Origin: Phaeodactylibacter luteus
Lineage (GTDB): Bacteria; Bacteroidota; Bacteroidia; Chitinophagales; Saprospiraceae
Assembly: GCF_007993045.1 (NCBI RefSeq)
Contig: NZ_VOOR01000045.1
Span: forward strand, 1 to 44,453
Length of the DNA: 44,453 nt
Direction: 5' to 3'
In this document: in pieces, positions 8,785-18,015 of the stretch
Layout: each line of letters begins with the position of its first letter
How positions within the stretch are numbered: position 1 is the stretch's first letter
Translations under genes and position numbers: made by a program
The notes under the pieces: model-generated
Told to the model about the DNA's origin: nothing
What the model saw: only the letters and a program-made list of their open reading frames with translations
The model's database searches: none

Positions 8785-9564
8785 TTACAGCCGCAAAGCC
8801 ACTTTTTCTACCTGCCGCACCCAATGCCAGTCGGTCTCCCGGTCGCAATCCAAGCATAAGTTGTTGATCTCATGCCCGCTCCAAGAATCGATGAGCGACT
8901 GCAACGAGTAGTACACTCCATCCAGCTGCCCGGCATAGGGCAGCCCATCAGCGGTATAAGACCAATAAGGGAGCCCGTGCTCCCGCTCGTGCTGAATGGC
9001 CCCCAGAACCCTCAGCCCGCCGTCGGGCAGGCGGGCTAGGAAATGGCTGCTATAAATGGTATGTACAAAGGCCCATAGGGACTCTCTAAACCCGGGGAAT
9101 ACCGCGAAGTAGGCCGGCTCGGGGTCGTTGCGCCAAAACCCTCTGCAATACCCCAGGCTTTCGCACAGCCAAGGCTTGCCAGCGTGCCGGATGCCAAAGT
9201 AGTTGAAAGTCCGGTTGCAAAGGTAGGACGTGCCCCAGAACGACTCGCGGGCCGCTTTAGCCATTAAAGCGCGCCAGTCGCAAAGATAGCGGTAGCTGTA
9301 ACGGCGGCACAGCTCGTTGTGCTCTCGGAAGAAGGCATCCTGTAAGGCTTTCAGCCAGTAATCGGTCAGCACTGAGCTCCTTGGAGTGACCAGATAAAAG
9401 CGGGAAGTTTCCGGCAGCCAGCCGACCAGTTGGGGGGCAGTAGCGGAAAGGCGCGCTAAGACATCTTGCACGGTGTCATGTACTTGCCCATCGGGCAACT
9501 GCGCACGAAGGGGCAATGCCAGGCAAAGCACGGCAAGCAGGAGCGTAAAACAAGAACATTTCAT
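8785..9564 (-). CDS. Secreted glucosaminidase (FlgJ/LytD-like) domain protein
   Basis: A signal peptide ends at about residue 22 (MKCSCFTLLLAVLCLALPLRAQ). The glucosaminidase domain shows AKAARESFWGTSYLCNR with the likely catalytic glutamate E107, then FNYFGI and later PYWSYTADGLPYAGQLDGVYYSL. Such enzymes cleave the peptidoglycan glycan strand at N-acetylglucosamine, so a role in wall remodelling is likely. The total is 259 residues. Seven or more cysteines after the signal suggest disulfides. The ATG at 9564 is chosen over one 21 bases upstream because it starts directly at the signal peptide. Confidence 0.82.
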   Translation of the reverse strand: MKCSCFTLLLAVLCLALPLRAQLPDGQVHDTVQDVLARLSATAPQLVGWLPETSRFYLVTPRSSVLTDYWLKALQDAFFREHNELCRRYSYRYLCDWRALMAKAARESFWGTSYLCNRTFNYFGIRHAGKPWLCESLGYCRGFWRNDPEPAYFAVFPGFRESLWAFVHTIYSSHFLARLPDGGLRVLGAIQHEREHGLPYWSYTADGLPYAGQLDGVYYSLQSLIDSWSGHEINNLCLDCDRETDWHWVRQVEKVALRL

Positions 9565-9778
9565 GCCAATGGGTTTATGTGCCAATATACGAATCCCGGC
9601 CTGCTTTTGGCAGTACCTGCTTGTGCAGCAGCTGGCCCTTGGGCCTAATTTCCAGGTTTTCCGCTACACGCGCCCCGTGAAACAGGCGGGGGCCGCCAAA
9701 AATCCTTACCTTCGGCTACCCAACCGGGCTTGAGCATAATGCGCCCTCAAGCCCTAACCTAAGCTTTTGCCTTTCACT

Positions 9779-11014
9779 ATGACAAAAAGTTACGAAAACC
9801 TACTTCCTCAAGCCCAGGAATATGTCGCCCAGTTTTATGCCGACCACTTCCCGGAAAATCTCGTTTTCCACGATTTTCATCATACCCGGCAAGTAGCAGA
9901 AGCAGCCTTGGAGCTGGGCGCTGAGGCAGGCGTGGGCGAAGAAGGGCTGCTCGCGCTGCAATTGGCAGCTTGGTTCCATGACTTAGGGTACTACCAACAG
10001 CCAGAAGGGCACGAAGAGCGCAGTGCAGCCCTGGCAGAAGCCTTCCTCCAAGAGCAGGGCGCGCCTCTGGAAATAATTGAAACGGTAAAAGGCTGCATCT
10101 TGGCGACCAGGCTGCCACAGTCGCCACGAACGGAGCTGCAGGCTATACTCTGCGATGCCGACCTCAGCCACCTCGGCAACGAACATTACTGGGACCGGTG
10201 TGGCAGGCTGCGCCAAGAGATGAATATCGCCAGGGAAGTCGTTATGTCTGACCCCGAATGGGTAGAATTTGAAATTGGCTTCCTGATGAACCATAGATAC
10301 CATACCGAAGCCGCACGGGAGCGGTTCAACAAAGGGAAGCACAAACACATCAAACAGCTACATAAGCAAAAGCTGCGCCTGAACCCAAACGCTATGGAAG
10401 CTTTGCCGGAAACAGCACCCCCGCCAAAAAATAAAAAGAAGAAAAAAAAGACAGGCAAGGCTGGCGATCAGCTCAAAGAGCTGAACTTGGGCAGGGGCGT
10501 AGAAACGATGTACCGGACAACTTACCGCACCCATGTCAACCTCAGTTCTATCGCCGACAATAAGGCGAATATCATGCTCTCTATCAATGCCATCATCATT
10601 TCTATTGTAGTCTCTAGCCTGGTCCCTCAGTTCAGTACCAACCCACGCCTGATTTTCCCTACCATCCTGCTCCTGATTGTCTGCTTGTCGGCCTTAGTTT
10701 TCGCCATATTGGCCACCCGGCCTAAAGTCACAGAAGGCAAGGTGACCCGTGCTGACATCAACAACAAACAGGCCAACCTCCTATTTTTCGGGAATTTCTA
10801 CAATATGAACCTCGATGATTTCCACTGGGGCATGATGGAAATGATCAAGGATAGCGACTTCCTTTATAGCGCCATGACGCGCGACCTGTATTACCTCGGC
10901 GTTGTGCTGGGCAAAAAGTACCGCTATCTTCGGATCTGCTATGGCATTTTCATGTACGGGCTTATTGTCTCTGTAGCTGTGTTTGCGTATGTCTTTGCAA
11001 CGGCAGCAACATGA
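9779..11014 (+). CDS. HD phosphohydrolase fused to DUF5706 (Pycsar-effector-like) membrane domain
   Basis: Residues 1 to about 200 form an HD domain: HDFHHTRQVAEAA, then H67-D68 in AAWFHDLGYY, then CDADLSHLG, so the metal-binding His/Asp set is present. A lysine-rich linker (KNKKKKKKTGK) follows. The C-terminal part begins MYRTTYRTHVNLSSIADNKANIMLSINAII, the signature of DUF5706, the membrane domain found in PycTM effectors of cyclic-nucleotide (Pycsar) antiphage systems. It carries three likely membrane helices. No cyclase gene is nearby, so a role in phage defence is only an inference; HD-DUF5706 fusions are widespread in Bacteroidota and may act on nucleotides in housekeeping signalling. 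The ATG at 9779 is preferred to a TTG 12 bases upstream. Confidence 0.85.
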   Translation: MTKSYENLLPQAQEYVAQFYADHFPENLVFHDFHHTRQVAEAALELGAEAGVGEEGLLALQLAAWFHDLGYYQQPEGHEERSAALAEAFLQEQGAPLEIIETVKGCILATRLPQSPRTELQAILCDADLSHLGNEHYWDRCGRLRQEMNIAREVVMSDPEWVEFEIGFLMNHRYHTEAARERFNKGKHKHIKQLHKQKLRLNPNAMEALPETAPPPKNKKKKKKTGKAGDQLKELNLGRGVETMYRTTYRTHVNLSSIADNKANIMLSINAIIISIVVSSLVPQFSTNPRLIFPTILLLIVCLSALVFAILATRPKVTEGKVTRADINNKQANLLFFGNFYNMNLDDFHWGMMEMIKDSDFLYSAMTRDLYYLGVVLGKKYRYLRICYGIFMYGLIVSVAVFAYVFATAAT

Positions 11015-11024
11015 GCATTTCTGC

Positions 11025-11327
11025 TCAGCGTTTGGATATCTTGTTGTAAGTAATGTGCTTCTGCCGGGTTGATTTGAAGCGCCCCACCTCATCGTCGCGC
11101 AGCTTGCTGTGCTTTGTCGGACGGCCTTGCACGCGCTTGCGCCACATTTTCCAACTGCTCAGCTTCATCTGATCTTTCATAATGCGTATGACTTCCGGTT
11201 CCCGGACCCCAAACTGCGCTTCTATGGCATCAAAAGGGGTACGGTCTTCCCAGGCCATTTCCACTATGCGGTCCACATCGCGGTCGGTCAGCTCATATTT
11301 TTGATAGATTTTTTTCACGCTGCCCAT
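11025..11327 (-). CDS. TIGR03643 family small protein
   Basis: This 100-residue basic protein starts MGSVKKIYQKYELTDRDVDRIVEMAWEDRTPFDAI and continues with GVREPEVIRIMKDQMKLSSWKMWRKRVQGR, the TIGR03643 pattern. The helical arrangement resembles a small helix-turn-helix DNA-binding protein, but the role is unknown. It is convergent with the HD-DUF5706 gene, only 10 bases apart. Confidence 0.8.
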   Translation of the reverse strand: MGSVKKIYQKYELTDRDVDRIVEMAWEDRTPFDAIEAQFGVREPEVIRIMKDQMKLSSWKMWRKRVQGRPTKHSKLRDDEVGRFKSTRQKHITYNKISKR

Positions 11328-11432
11328 AGAAAGTGGATTTTATTTAAAATTTGACCCTTAAACAGCCCGTTTGCCTTTGGTGTTGCACGAGCTTTGTCAT
11401 ATTCCTGCCCACTCATTAAAACGGTATAACTC

Positions 11433-11873
11433 ATGCCCGCTCTACTCATCCTGCTATTGTGCTCCTTTGGCGGCCAAGTGCCCATGGCCCCTTCTACAGG
11501 CAGCATCCGTATTAAAGCCCAATGCCCGGAGCCCAATGCCGGCACTCTGTACATCGCCGTATTCCGTCAGGAGCGCTTCCTAGAGGATGGGCAGGAGATC
11601 AGCGGCCGGAGCGCCCGTCTGCCCCTTGCCGACAATGGGCTCAATGTGGAGGGCATACCCGCTGGGGCTTACAGCGTTGCGCTTTTCCAAGATATCAACG
11701 GCAATGGGAAGATGGACAAGAACTACCTCGGCATACCTACAGAGCCGTATGGTTTCTCTAATAACCCTAAAGTAAAGTGGCAGTCGCCCACTTTCGTGGA
11801 AACCGTAGTGGAAGTTGAGGCAGGAGCCGAAAAAGAAATCGAGGTGTGGCTCAAATACTGGAAAGACTTTTAG
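11433..11873 (+). CDS. DUF2141 secreted protein
   Basis: This 146-residue protein has a short hydrophobic leader (MPALLILLLCSFGG) and the DUF2141 core: GTLYIAVFRQERFL, then AYSVALFQDINGNGKMDKNYLGIPTEPYGFSNN. The DxNxNGxxD stretch looks like a calcium-binding loop. The family is exported and of unknown function. Confidence 0.85.
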   Translation: MPALLILLLCSFGGQVPMAPSTGSIRIKAQCPEPNAGTLYIAVFRQERFLEDGQEISGRSARLPLADNGLNVEGIPAGAYSVALFQDINGNGKMDKNYLGIPTEPYGFSNNPKVKWQSPTFVETVVEVEAGAEKEIEVWLKYWKDF

Positions 11874-11887
11874 GGCATACAGGTGGG

Positions 11888-11915
11888 AAAAAAAAACGCG
11901 CTGTATGACAGCGCG
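11888..11915 (-). terminator. Terminator of the tRNA-Val pair
   Basis: On the minus strand an 8-bp stem CGCGCTGT with a 3-base loop is followed by nine T residues (the A run at 11888-11896 on the plus strand). It lies about 10 bases beyond the second tRNA and so ends the tRNA transcript. Confidence 0.85.
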
Positions 11916-11924
11916 CTTCTGAAG

Positions 11925-11999
11925 TGGGCGATGATGGATTCGAACCAACGACCCCCTGCTTGTAAGGCAGGTGCTCTAAACCAACTGAGCTAATCGCCC
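11925..11999 (-). tRNA. tRNA-Val (anticodon UAC), second copy in the transcript
   Basis: On the minus strand the acceptor arm GGGCGAT pairs with ATCGCCC. The D arm is AGCTCAGTTGGTTTAGAGC and the anticodon arm CCTGC-CTTACAA-GCAGG carries anticodon TAC. The T arm contains GGTTCGAATCC. The discriminator base is A and no CCA is encoded. The sequence is identical to the copy 75 bases upstream. Confidence 0.97.
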
Positions 12000-12074
12000 G
12001 TACTCAATATATTAGGACTGCCCGGGCGGGCAGGACAAGTGCAGCGTATCCTTTGATTAGGTTGCTGCTCTTGG

Positions 12075-12149
12075 TGGGCGATGATGGATTCGAACCAACG
12101 ACCCCCTGCTTGTAAGGCAGGTGCTCTAAACCAACTGAGCTAATCGCCC
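12075..12149 (-). tRNA. tRNA-Val (anticodon UAC), first copy in the transcript
   Basis: This is identical to the copy at 11925-11999: GGGCGAT/ATCGCCC acceptor stem, TAC anticodon, discriminator A, no encoded CCA. Both probably come from one promoter just upstream and are cut from a single precursor. Confidence 0.97.
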
Positions 12150-12203
12150 CTGTTTTTGACGGCAGAAAACACATTTGTTTTTGTTATCCGTCAATTGCGA
12201 GTG

Positions 12204-12235
12204 CAAATATACATCGATATTCAAATACCACGCAA
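12204..12235 (-). promoter_or_regulatory. Promoter of the tRNA-Val pair
   Basis: On the minus strand TTG (12235-12233), a 21-base spacer and TATATTTG (12211-12204) match the Bacteroidota -33/-7 pattern. Transcription would begin about 50 bases before the first tRNA. Confidence 0.6.
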
Positions 12236-12524
12236 GTATTTAAACAAAAAAATTGCGGCAAATCCGCGCACCCATTAGCATTCCGTTTTTAAAGCACTGG
12301 AAATAAGCGACTTTCCTGTTTTCCTGAGGAAGATTTTTCGAGCCTGCTTTATACGCTACCCTATGCCAGGAATCCTGTACTTTTGTTTGGGCAGCAGCCT
12401 AAAAGTGGGGCCAGACCGCCCCCAGCCTGTCTTCCTGAAAAGCAGAGCATAGCGCAGCATTATAGCAAAAGGGCAAATGGCTCGTTGCAGGGCATGCCCT
12501 ACTAAACTGTTCCAACTCCCAACC
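12236..12524. other. Intergenic region upstream of the AsmA-like gene
   Basis: The first part (to about 12300) is AT-rich and belongs to the divergent tRNA promoter region. A TACTTTTG (12378-12385) fits a -7 element for the AsmA-like gene, but no TTG is correctly spaced. No gene is supported here; the in-frame extension before 12525 lacks the membrane anchor logic of the real start. Confidence 0.4.
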
Positions 12525-15128
12525 ATGAAAAAGTTTCTCAAACGCATTCTATTGATCATCACCCTGGCCCTGGCTCTTTGCATCGGGGCAGTAGCCCTGA
12601 TCGCTGTTTTCTTCCAGGAGCGCATCGCACAGGCGCTCACCCGCTCCATAAACAGCCAGCTCAATGCAGAACTGACCATAGGCAACTTCGAAATGGGCAT
12701 TTTCCGGTCGTTCCCAGACCTATCAGCCAATTTCGAGGAGGTGGCCTTACAGCCCGATCAGGGGCCAGAGCTGCTCCGTGCAAGAGAAGCTGCATTCCGG
12801 ATTGACCTGATGAGCCTTTTGGGCCCGAGCATAAGGGTTGAAGCCATTACCATCAGCGATGGGAGCCTCAACTTACTGACCGATCAGCGGGGGAGATCTA
12901 ACTATGATATACTCAAAGCAGAAGGGGAAGGAAGCCCTCAGGGAGGAGCAGGAGAAGGCAGCAGCCTGCTGATTGCCCTGGAGCAAGCCCGCTTCGAAAA
13001 TATAGAGCTGAGGTATACCAACCGGCAGCGCCTACAAGCGGTACGAGCCAAAATTGAGGAAGGGGTACTATCTGGGGCCTTTTCCACGAGGCAGTTCGAG
13101 CTGGCCAGCAAAGCCAAGCTCTTCTGCCAAATTGTGGAACAGGATGAAGTAGCCTACCTGCCCGATACCGAAATAGCCTACGAAGCCATCATTGCGGTCA
13201 ACCTCGAGGAAGGCACCTATGAAATGAAGAAGGTTGAAGTAGACATCGCAGGCAACACCTTCCGCCTCGACGGCGCTGTGGAAGAATGGGAAACCGGCAC
13301 CTATTACGATCTCTATGCAACTTCTGAAGATGGCAGCCTCGCCGGCGTGCTTGCGTTGCTGCCTGCTCCTTACGCCAGAAAGATGGCAGGCATCGAAAGC
13401 ACCGGCCGCTTCGCTTTCAACAGCATCATCAAAGGGCAGTCCAATGCCTCACAGTCACCGGAAATCCGGGTGGAGTTCAGCCTTGACGAAGGGCAGCTGA
13501 GCCACGAACAGCTTGCACGCCCCCTGCGCGATGTCTCCTTTCAGGCTAAGCTTACAAATGGCAAATACCGGGACAACAGCTCTTCTGTTTTTACCCTCGA
13601 AGGGTTTAAGGGCTATTTCAACCGGGAACTGATTGAGATGGAGGCCAGCGTGTCCAACTTCGATGCCCCGGAGATTGGCTTCAACCTGAACGGAGTACTG
13701 CCGCTGGAAACCGCTTACAGCTTATTGGGCAACCCCAAAATAACCGGGGGGGACGGAGAAGTGGAGGTCAAAAACATTTCTATAAAAGGCAAGCTTGCAG
13801 ATATGATGGCCCCCTCCCGTATGAGCCGGGTGGAAGCCTCCGGCACCTTAGAATTTGACGACGCAGCGCTCACCGTAGGGGAGGAAACACTCCTGCTCGA
13901 CCGGGGCGAGCTGGCTATTGCCGGCAACAAGCTGTTCATCAATGGGCTGCGCCTTGAAGGGGCTGGCAGCGACATCGCCTTCGAAGGGTCGGTTTTCAAT
14001 GCCCTGCCGGTGCTCCTAGCTGACAGCCTCAACTCCAAAGGGGCACAGCTGGAGTTTGAAGCGAAACTAACGGCCAGGTCTTTAGATATTGACCGGCTGT
14101 TGGCGTTCTCTGCCCTCACACCTGAAGAAGAAGCAGAGCCCGAGCCCCTCAGAGACTCCTTGGCCCGCGAACAATTACAGGGGCGGGAGTCGCTCACCAA
14201 CCTCCTCAAAGGGACGTTCGATGCCCGCATTGAAGCCTTCAATTACCAAAAGATTGAAGGGGAAGATTTTATGGGCAAATTAGGCATTGCCAACGGGGTC
14301 ATGTCTGTCGAAGGTACTGCAAATGCTTTTGCAGGGAAGCTTTTTCTCAACGGCCAGACTTTCTTCGAGAACGAGCCTAGGCTCGAGGCCAGAATTGAAC
14401 TCCAGCAAATCTCCGTAGAGCAGCTCTTCGAGCAAACAGGCAACTTCGGGCAGGATGTGCTAACCCACCGCAACCTGAGCGGGCAGCTGGAGGCTAAACT
14501 CGCTGTATATGCCTTTTGGGACTCTACCGGGCATTTCCTAATGGACCGGCTGAGCGCCATTGCTGGCATAGGCATTACTAATGGCGAGCTCAAAGACCTT
14601 GATATGCTGGAAGATTTCTCTTCTTACGTCGACATCCGGGACCTCAGGCGCATCCGTTTTACAGACATGCAGAACTATCTGGAGATCCGTGACCAAAGGC
14701 TTTTCTTGCCTGCCATGTTCATCCGCAGCAATGCGCTAAACCTAACGGTCAGCGGAGAGCACTCCTTTGAACAGGACATCAGCTATTTCCTCAAGGTAAA
14801 TGCCGGGCAGGTCCTAGCTGACCGCTTCCGCCGCCATGACCCCAACCTGGCACCAAGGCCTGCAAAGCAACGGGGCTGGTTCAATTTATACTTTTCCATT
14901 TTGGGCAATTTGGAAGACTACAACATCAGCTCCGACAAACGGCGAGTTCAGGCAGACTTTGAGCTGGGCGAAGTGCGCAAAAAAGATATCCGCCGGGCAT
15001 TAGAACGAGAATTTGGCCAAGTGCAGCTCATTGAGGAGCCTGATGCTTGGCGGGACGTCAACGATAACGGCAGGCCGGGCAGCCAAGATGATGACTATTT
15101 GGATTTTGAAATCGGGGGGGGGCGATGA
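12525..15128 (+). CDS. AsmA-like family protein
   Basis: The 867-residue protein begins with one N-terminal membrane helix (MKKFLKRILLIITLALALCIGAVALIAVFF) followed by the AsmA N-terminal pattern: NSQLNAELTIGNFEMGIFRSFPDLSANFEEVAL. The long remainder is beta-rich with repeated LEGxxG and FDAR segments, as in AsmA/TamB proteins that form a periplasmic groove and shuttle phospholipids or aid outer-membrane assembly. The ATG at 12525 sits exactly at the membrane anchor; an upstream in-frame ATG would add 16 unlikely residues. It is convergent with bamA and shares a terminator with it. Its last codons are glycine-rich (IGGGR) over a run of eight G bases (15115-15122), a place where sequencing or replication slippage could alter the C-terminus. 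Confidence 0.9.
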   Translation: MKKFLKRILLIITLALALCIGAVALIAVFFQERIAQALTRSINSQLNAELTIGNFEMGIFRSFPDLSANFEEVALQPDQGPELLRAREAAFRIDLMSLLGPSIRVEAITISDGSLNLLTDQRGRSNYDILKAEGEGSPQGGAGEGSSLLIALEQARFENIELRYTNRQRLQAVRAKIEEGVLSGAFSTRQFELASKAKLFCQIVEQDEVAYLPDTEIAYEAIIAVNLEEGTYEMKKVEVDIAGNTFRLDGAVEEWETGTYYDLYATSEDGSLAGVLALLPAPYARKMAGIESTGRFAFNSIIKGQSNASQSPEIRVEFSLDEGQLSHEQLARPLRDVSFQAKLTNGKYRDNSSSVFTLEGFKGYFNRELIEMEASVSNFDAPEIGFNLNGVLPLETAYSLLGNPKITGGDGEVEVKNISIKGKLADMMAPSRMSRVEASGTLEFDDAALTVGEETLLLDRGELAIAGNKLFINGLRLEGAGSDIAFEGSVFNALPVLLADSLNSKGAQLEFEAKLTARSLDIDRLLAFSALTPEEEAEPEPLRDSLAREQLQGRESLTNLLKGTFDARIEAFNYQKIEGEDFMGKLGIANGVMSVEGTANAFAGKLFLNGQTFFENEPRLEARIELQQISVEQLFEQTGNFGQDVLTHRNLSGQLEAKLAVYAFWDSTGHFLMDRLSAIAGIGITNGELKDLDMLEDFSSYVDIRDLRRIRFTDMQNYLEIRDQRLFLPAMFIRSNALNLTVSGEHSFEQDISYFLKVNAGQVLADRFRRHDPNLAPRPAKQRGWFNLYFSILGNLEDYNISSDKRRVQADFELGEVRKKDIRRALEREFGQVQLIEEPDAWRDVNDNGRPGSQDDDYLDFEIGGGR

Positions 15129-15147
15129 CGCCCTGCTTTTGCCCCAC

Positions 15148-15196
15148 AAAAGAACACCCCGTAAGCATTGAGCCTGCGGGGTGTTCTTTTTTTTTT
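15148..15196. terminator. Terminator between convergent asmA-like and bamA genes
   Basis: A 14-bp stem (15148-15161 with 15177-15190) closes a 15-base loop and is followed by a run of ten T residues on the plus strand. It has four T residues after the stem on the minus strand, so it probably serves both genes and is stronger for the plus one. Confidence 0.88.
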
Positions 15197-15213
15197 CTGC
15201 CGCTTACAGGCTG

Positions 15214-17802
15214 TTACTCCGGCTCGAAGCCAAGGATGATGTTGAAATCGCCCAAGCCTTTGAGGGAACGCTCTGCCCCCGGCTTATCAAAGCCGATACC
15301 GTAATCAAAGCCAAGTGTGCCAAACATGGGGAGGAAGACCCTCAAGCCCATGCCCGCCGAACGGCGGAGGTCAAATGGGTTAAACTCTTTGGTAGACTGC
15401 CAGGCGTTGCCGCCCTGAGCAAAAGCCAAGACATAAATCGTGGAGCTGGGGTTGAGGGAGATCGGATAGCGCAGCTCGACGGTGTACTTGTTGTAGACAG
15501 GCGTAGCAAGCTGCTGCCCGTTGGGCCCTATATTCGCAGGCAGGTCGGTGACCTCATACCCCCTCAGCGAGATGATGTTCACTCCTGCAAAGCCAAATTG
15601 CTGGTTGTTGATACCGTCGCCGCCCAGCTGGAAACGCTCAAACGGCGAAGTGCCTATACGCGAATCGTAAAACCCGATGAGGCCAATTTTCGCCTGCGCT
15701 TTGAAAATCAGGTCGCCTACTATAGGGGTGTACCAATCCACATCGAGGCGCCATTTGTGGTATTCCACAAAGCGGAACCGCTCAGATACGGTCTCCGATG
15801 CATAGTCCCGGTCAGGGTTGAACAGAGAGTAAGGCGGAGTCAGCTGTACGGAGAGCGAAACCCGGGCCCCGTCTTTAGGGAAGATAGGGTCGTTTACCGT
15901 AGAGCGGACAATAGTCTGCGTGATGCTGAAGTTGTTGAAATTGCCATTGTCTACACGTTCGCCCTGGTCTGTGCTGAAGTTCTGTGCCCAATCATCGAGC
16001 GACAGCGTCTGTATGTTGAGGGAAGTGCTGGCCACGAAGTTGTCGTCTGGCCACTTCAGGCGAGAGCCCAAGCTTACGGTAGCCTGCTTAATGCTGAGGC
16101 TGCGGTAAGACTCCGTCCCCCTGGCACCGAAGGCAAAGCGGTTGAAAAAGCCTGCCACAGTGAGGGAGTTAGGCTTCTTGCCGCCCAGCCAAGGCTCTGT
16201 AAAAGAGGCATTGTAAGACTGGAAGAAGTCCCCGTTAGTCTGTGCCCGTAAGGAAAGTCGCTGCCCATCCCCCTGAGGGAGAGGCTTCCAAGATTCTTTG
16301 TTGAAGATGTTTCGGAGAGAGAAGTTGTTGAACGAAACCCCAAGGGTGCCGATGACACCCTGTATACCCCCCCAGCCAGCAGACAATTCCAGCTGGTCCG
16401 AAGGTTTTTCCTCCACGGTGTACTCAATGTCAACCGTACCCCGCTGCGGATTGACCGGGGTATTGATGCCCAGTGTCTCTGGGTTAAAGTAGTTGAGGTT
16501 CATCAGTTCGCGCTGAGAACGGATGATGTCCGAGCGGCTGAATTTTTGCCCCGGCTTGGTCCTGATCTGACGGCGGATGACATGCTCATGCGTGCGGTCG
16601 TTGCCCTCAATGACCACCTTGTCGATGGTAGCCTGTGGGCCTTCAAAAATGCGGATTTCCAAGTCAATGGAATCATTCTCCACGGATACTTCTATGGGGT
16701 CGACCTGGAAGAACAAGTAGCCATTGTCCATATAAAGTGTACTCACATCCCGGCCATCTTGGCTAAAGCTGAGGCGGGTCTGCAGAAGCTCCTGATTGTA
16801 GATGTCGCCCTTTTCTATGCTCAACACGCTGGCCAGCGTCTGCTCATCGTAAATAGAGTTCCCCTTCCAGGAAATATTCCGGAAGTAGTACTGATTGCCC
16901 TCGTCTATGGTGATGCGCGTATTGAGGAGGCCATCTGCGTCCCGCCAAAGGGAGTCCTTGACAATTTGGGCATCGCGGTAGCCCAAAGTATTGTAGAAGG
17001 CAATGATAGCATCCTTGTCTTCTTCGTATTCGGCTTTAATGAACTTGGAGGAAGCGAAAAGGCGGCGTTTTTCTTTAGTATCCTCCATCTTTTTGCGGAG
17101 CTTCTTGCCTTTGACATTATTGTTGCCAACAAACTCAATATTCCGGATTTTGACCTTATCGCCCCGGTCGATATCAAAAACAAGGCGTACGGAGTTGGCA
17201 CGGATGGAGTCGGTGATTTCCGTCACGGTGGCACGGGCATCCAAAAAACCTTTGCCGATGAAATACTCCTCAATAGCTTCCCGCGCATTCACCTTGACAT
17301 TCTCCGTCACGATACCGCCCTTGAGCAGGTACTTGTTCACCTCATCGTTGAGGTCATCGTGTACCGACTTTTTGACTCCCCGGTAGGAGTGGCGGGTCAG
17401 GCGGGGGCGCTCCTGCACATGGATTTCCAAGAACACAATATCACCTATGGTTTTCTCTTTTACGACCTGCACATCTGTGAATAGGCGAAGCTTCCAAAGC
17501 GCCTTAATGGCTTTCTGCACATCAGGCCCTGGGATCCGGATCTTATCCCCTACCCGGAAGCCTGCGATGCTGATGATGGCGTTGTCGTCGCTGAAATCAG
17601 CCCCGACCACCTTCACACCGCCAATTTCAAATTCCAACGGCTCGCCATATTCGAGCACGGGGATAGAGTCATTTGCTGTTTGGGCGAAGGCAGCAGCTAA
17701 AGGCGCCATCATCAGGGCCAGCGCTAGTAAGAATGATTGGGGGAGTTGTAGTTGCACAGTATAGCTTTGCGAGTATGGCAATTGGTAACGTAGTCGTTTC
17801 AT
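15214..17802 (-). CDS. bamA: Outer membrane protein assembly factor BamA
   Basis: The 862-residue protein has an N-terminal signal sequence (hydrophobic core SFLLALALMMAPLAAAFAQ), then POTRA repeats such as KIRNIEFVGNNNVKGKKLRKKM, YFRNISWKGNSIYDEQTL and TIDKVVIEGNDRTHEHVIRR. These are followed by a C-terminal 16-strand barrel region (surface antigen/Omp85 family). BamA inserts beta-barrel proteins into the outer membrane. A typical TVEEKPSDQLELSAGWGG motif leads into the barrel. The gene lies 213 bases downstream of uppS on the same strand, the order commonly found in Bacteroidota (uppS then bamA). The ompH/skp gene that often follows is absent here; the convergent asmA-like gene takes its place. 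Confidence 0.95.
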   Translation of the reverse strand: MKRLRYQLPYSQSYTVQLQLPQSFLLALALMMAPLAAAFAQTANDSIPVLEYGEPLEFEIGGVKVVGADFSDDNAIISIAGFRVGDKIRIPGPDVQKAIKALWKLRLFTDVQVVKEKTIGDIVFLEIHVQERPRLTRHSYRGVKKSVHDDLNDEVNKYLLKGGIVTENVKVNAREAIEEYFIGKGFLDARATVTEITDSIRANSVRLVFDIDRGDKVKIRNIEFVGNNNVKGKKLRKKMEDTKEKRRLFASSKFIKAEYEEDKDAIIAFYNTLGYRDAQIVKDSLWRDADGLLNTRITIDEGNQYYFRNISWKGNSIYDEQTLASVLSIEKGDIYNQELLQTRLSFSQDGRDVSTLYMDNGYLFFQVDPIEVSVENDSIDLEIRIFEGPQATIDKVVIEGNDRTHEHVIRRQIRTKPGQKFSRSDIIRSQRELMNLNYFNPETLGINTPVNPQRGTVDIEYTVEEKPSDQLELSAGWGGIQGVIGTLGVSFNNFSLRNIFNKESWKPLPQGDGQRLSLRAQTNGDFFQSYNASFTEPWLGGKKPNSLTVAGFFNRFAFGARGTESYRSLSIKQATVSLGSRLKWPDDNFVASTSLNIQTLSLDDWAQNFSTDQGERVDNGNFNNFSITQTIVRSTVNDPIFPKDGARVSLSVQLTPPYSLFNPDRDYASETVSERFRFVEYHKWRLDVDWYTPIVGDLIFKAQAKIGLIGFYDSRIGTSPFERFQLGGDGINNQQFGFAGVNIISLRGYEVTDLPANIGPNGQQLATPVYNKYTVELRYPISLNPSSTIYVLAFAQGGNAWQSTKEFNPFDLRRSAGMGLRVFLPMFGTLGFDYGIGFDKPGAERSLKGLGDFNIILGFEPE

Positions 17803-18015
17803 GCGTTTCTTTTCCGGTTGTCATAACCTGGATCCTCCTAAAACCATGTGATTCAGGCTCAGGGCTTACGGAACCGGCTGCAAAAATAAGGGAAGTCAGC
17901 AGCATAATGGCATAAACAAGCACCTGATTCGTAAAATTGACGGGATATAGCCCCCTGAGGTTGTATGCAGGGGCAAAAGAATGTGCCATCGGTGCCCACC
18001 TCCTGACAGAAGCCG

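Noticed and set aside
9779-11014. Complete Pycsar antiphage operon
   Set aside because: No pyrimidine cyclase gene is adjacent, so only an effector-like domain is claimed.
12477-12525. Earlier ATG for the AsmA-like gene
   Set aside because: It adds residues before the membrane anchor with no coding character; the ATG at 12525 starts at the anchor.
15181-17484. Long reading frames on the plus strand across bamA (15181-16251 and 16546-17484)
   Set aside because: They run opposite to a complete BamA with POTRA and barrel motifs, and their sequences have no coherent domain; they are antisense shadows of a GC-rich gene.
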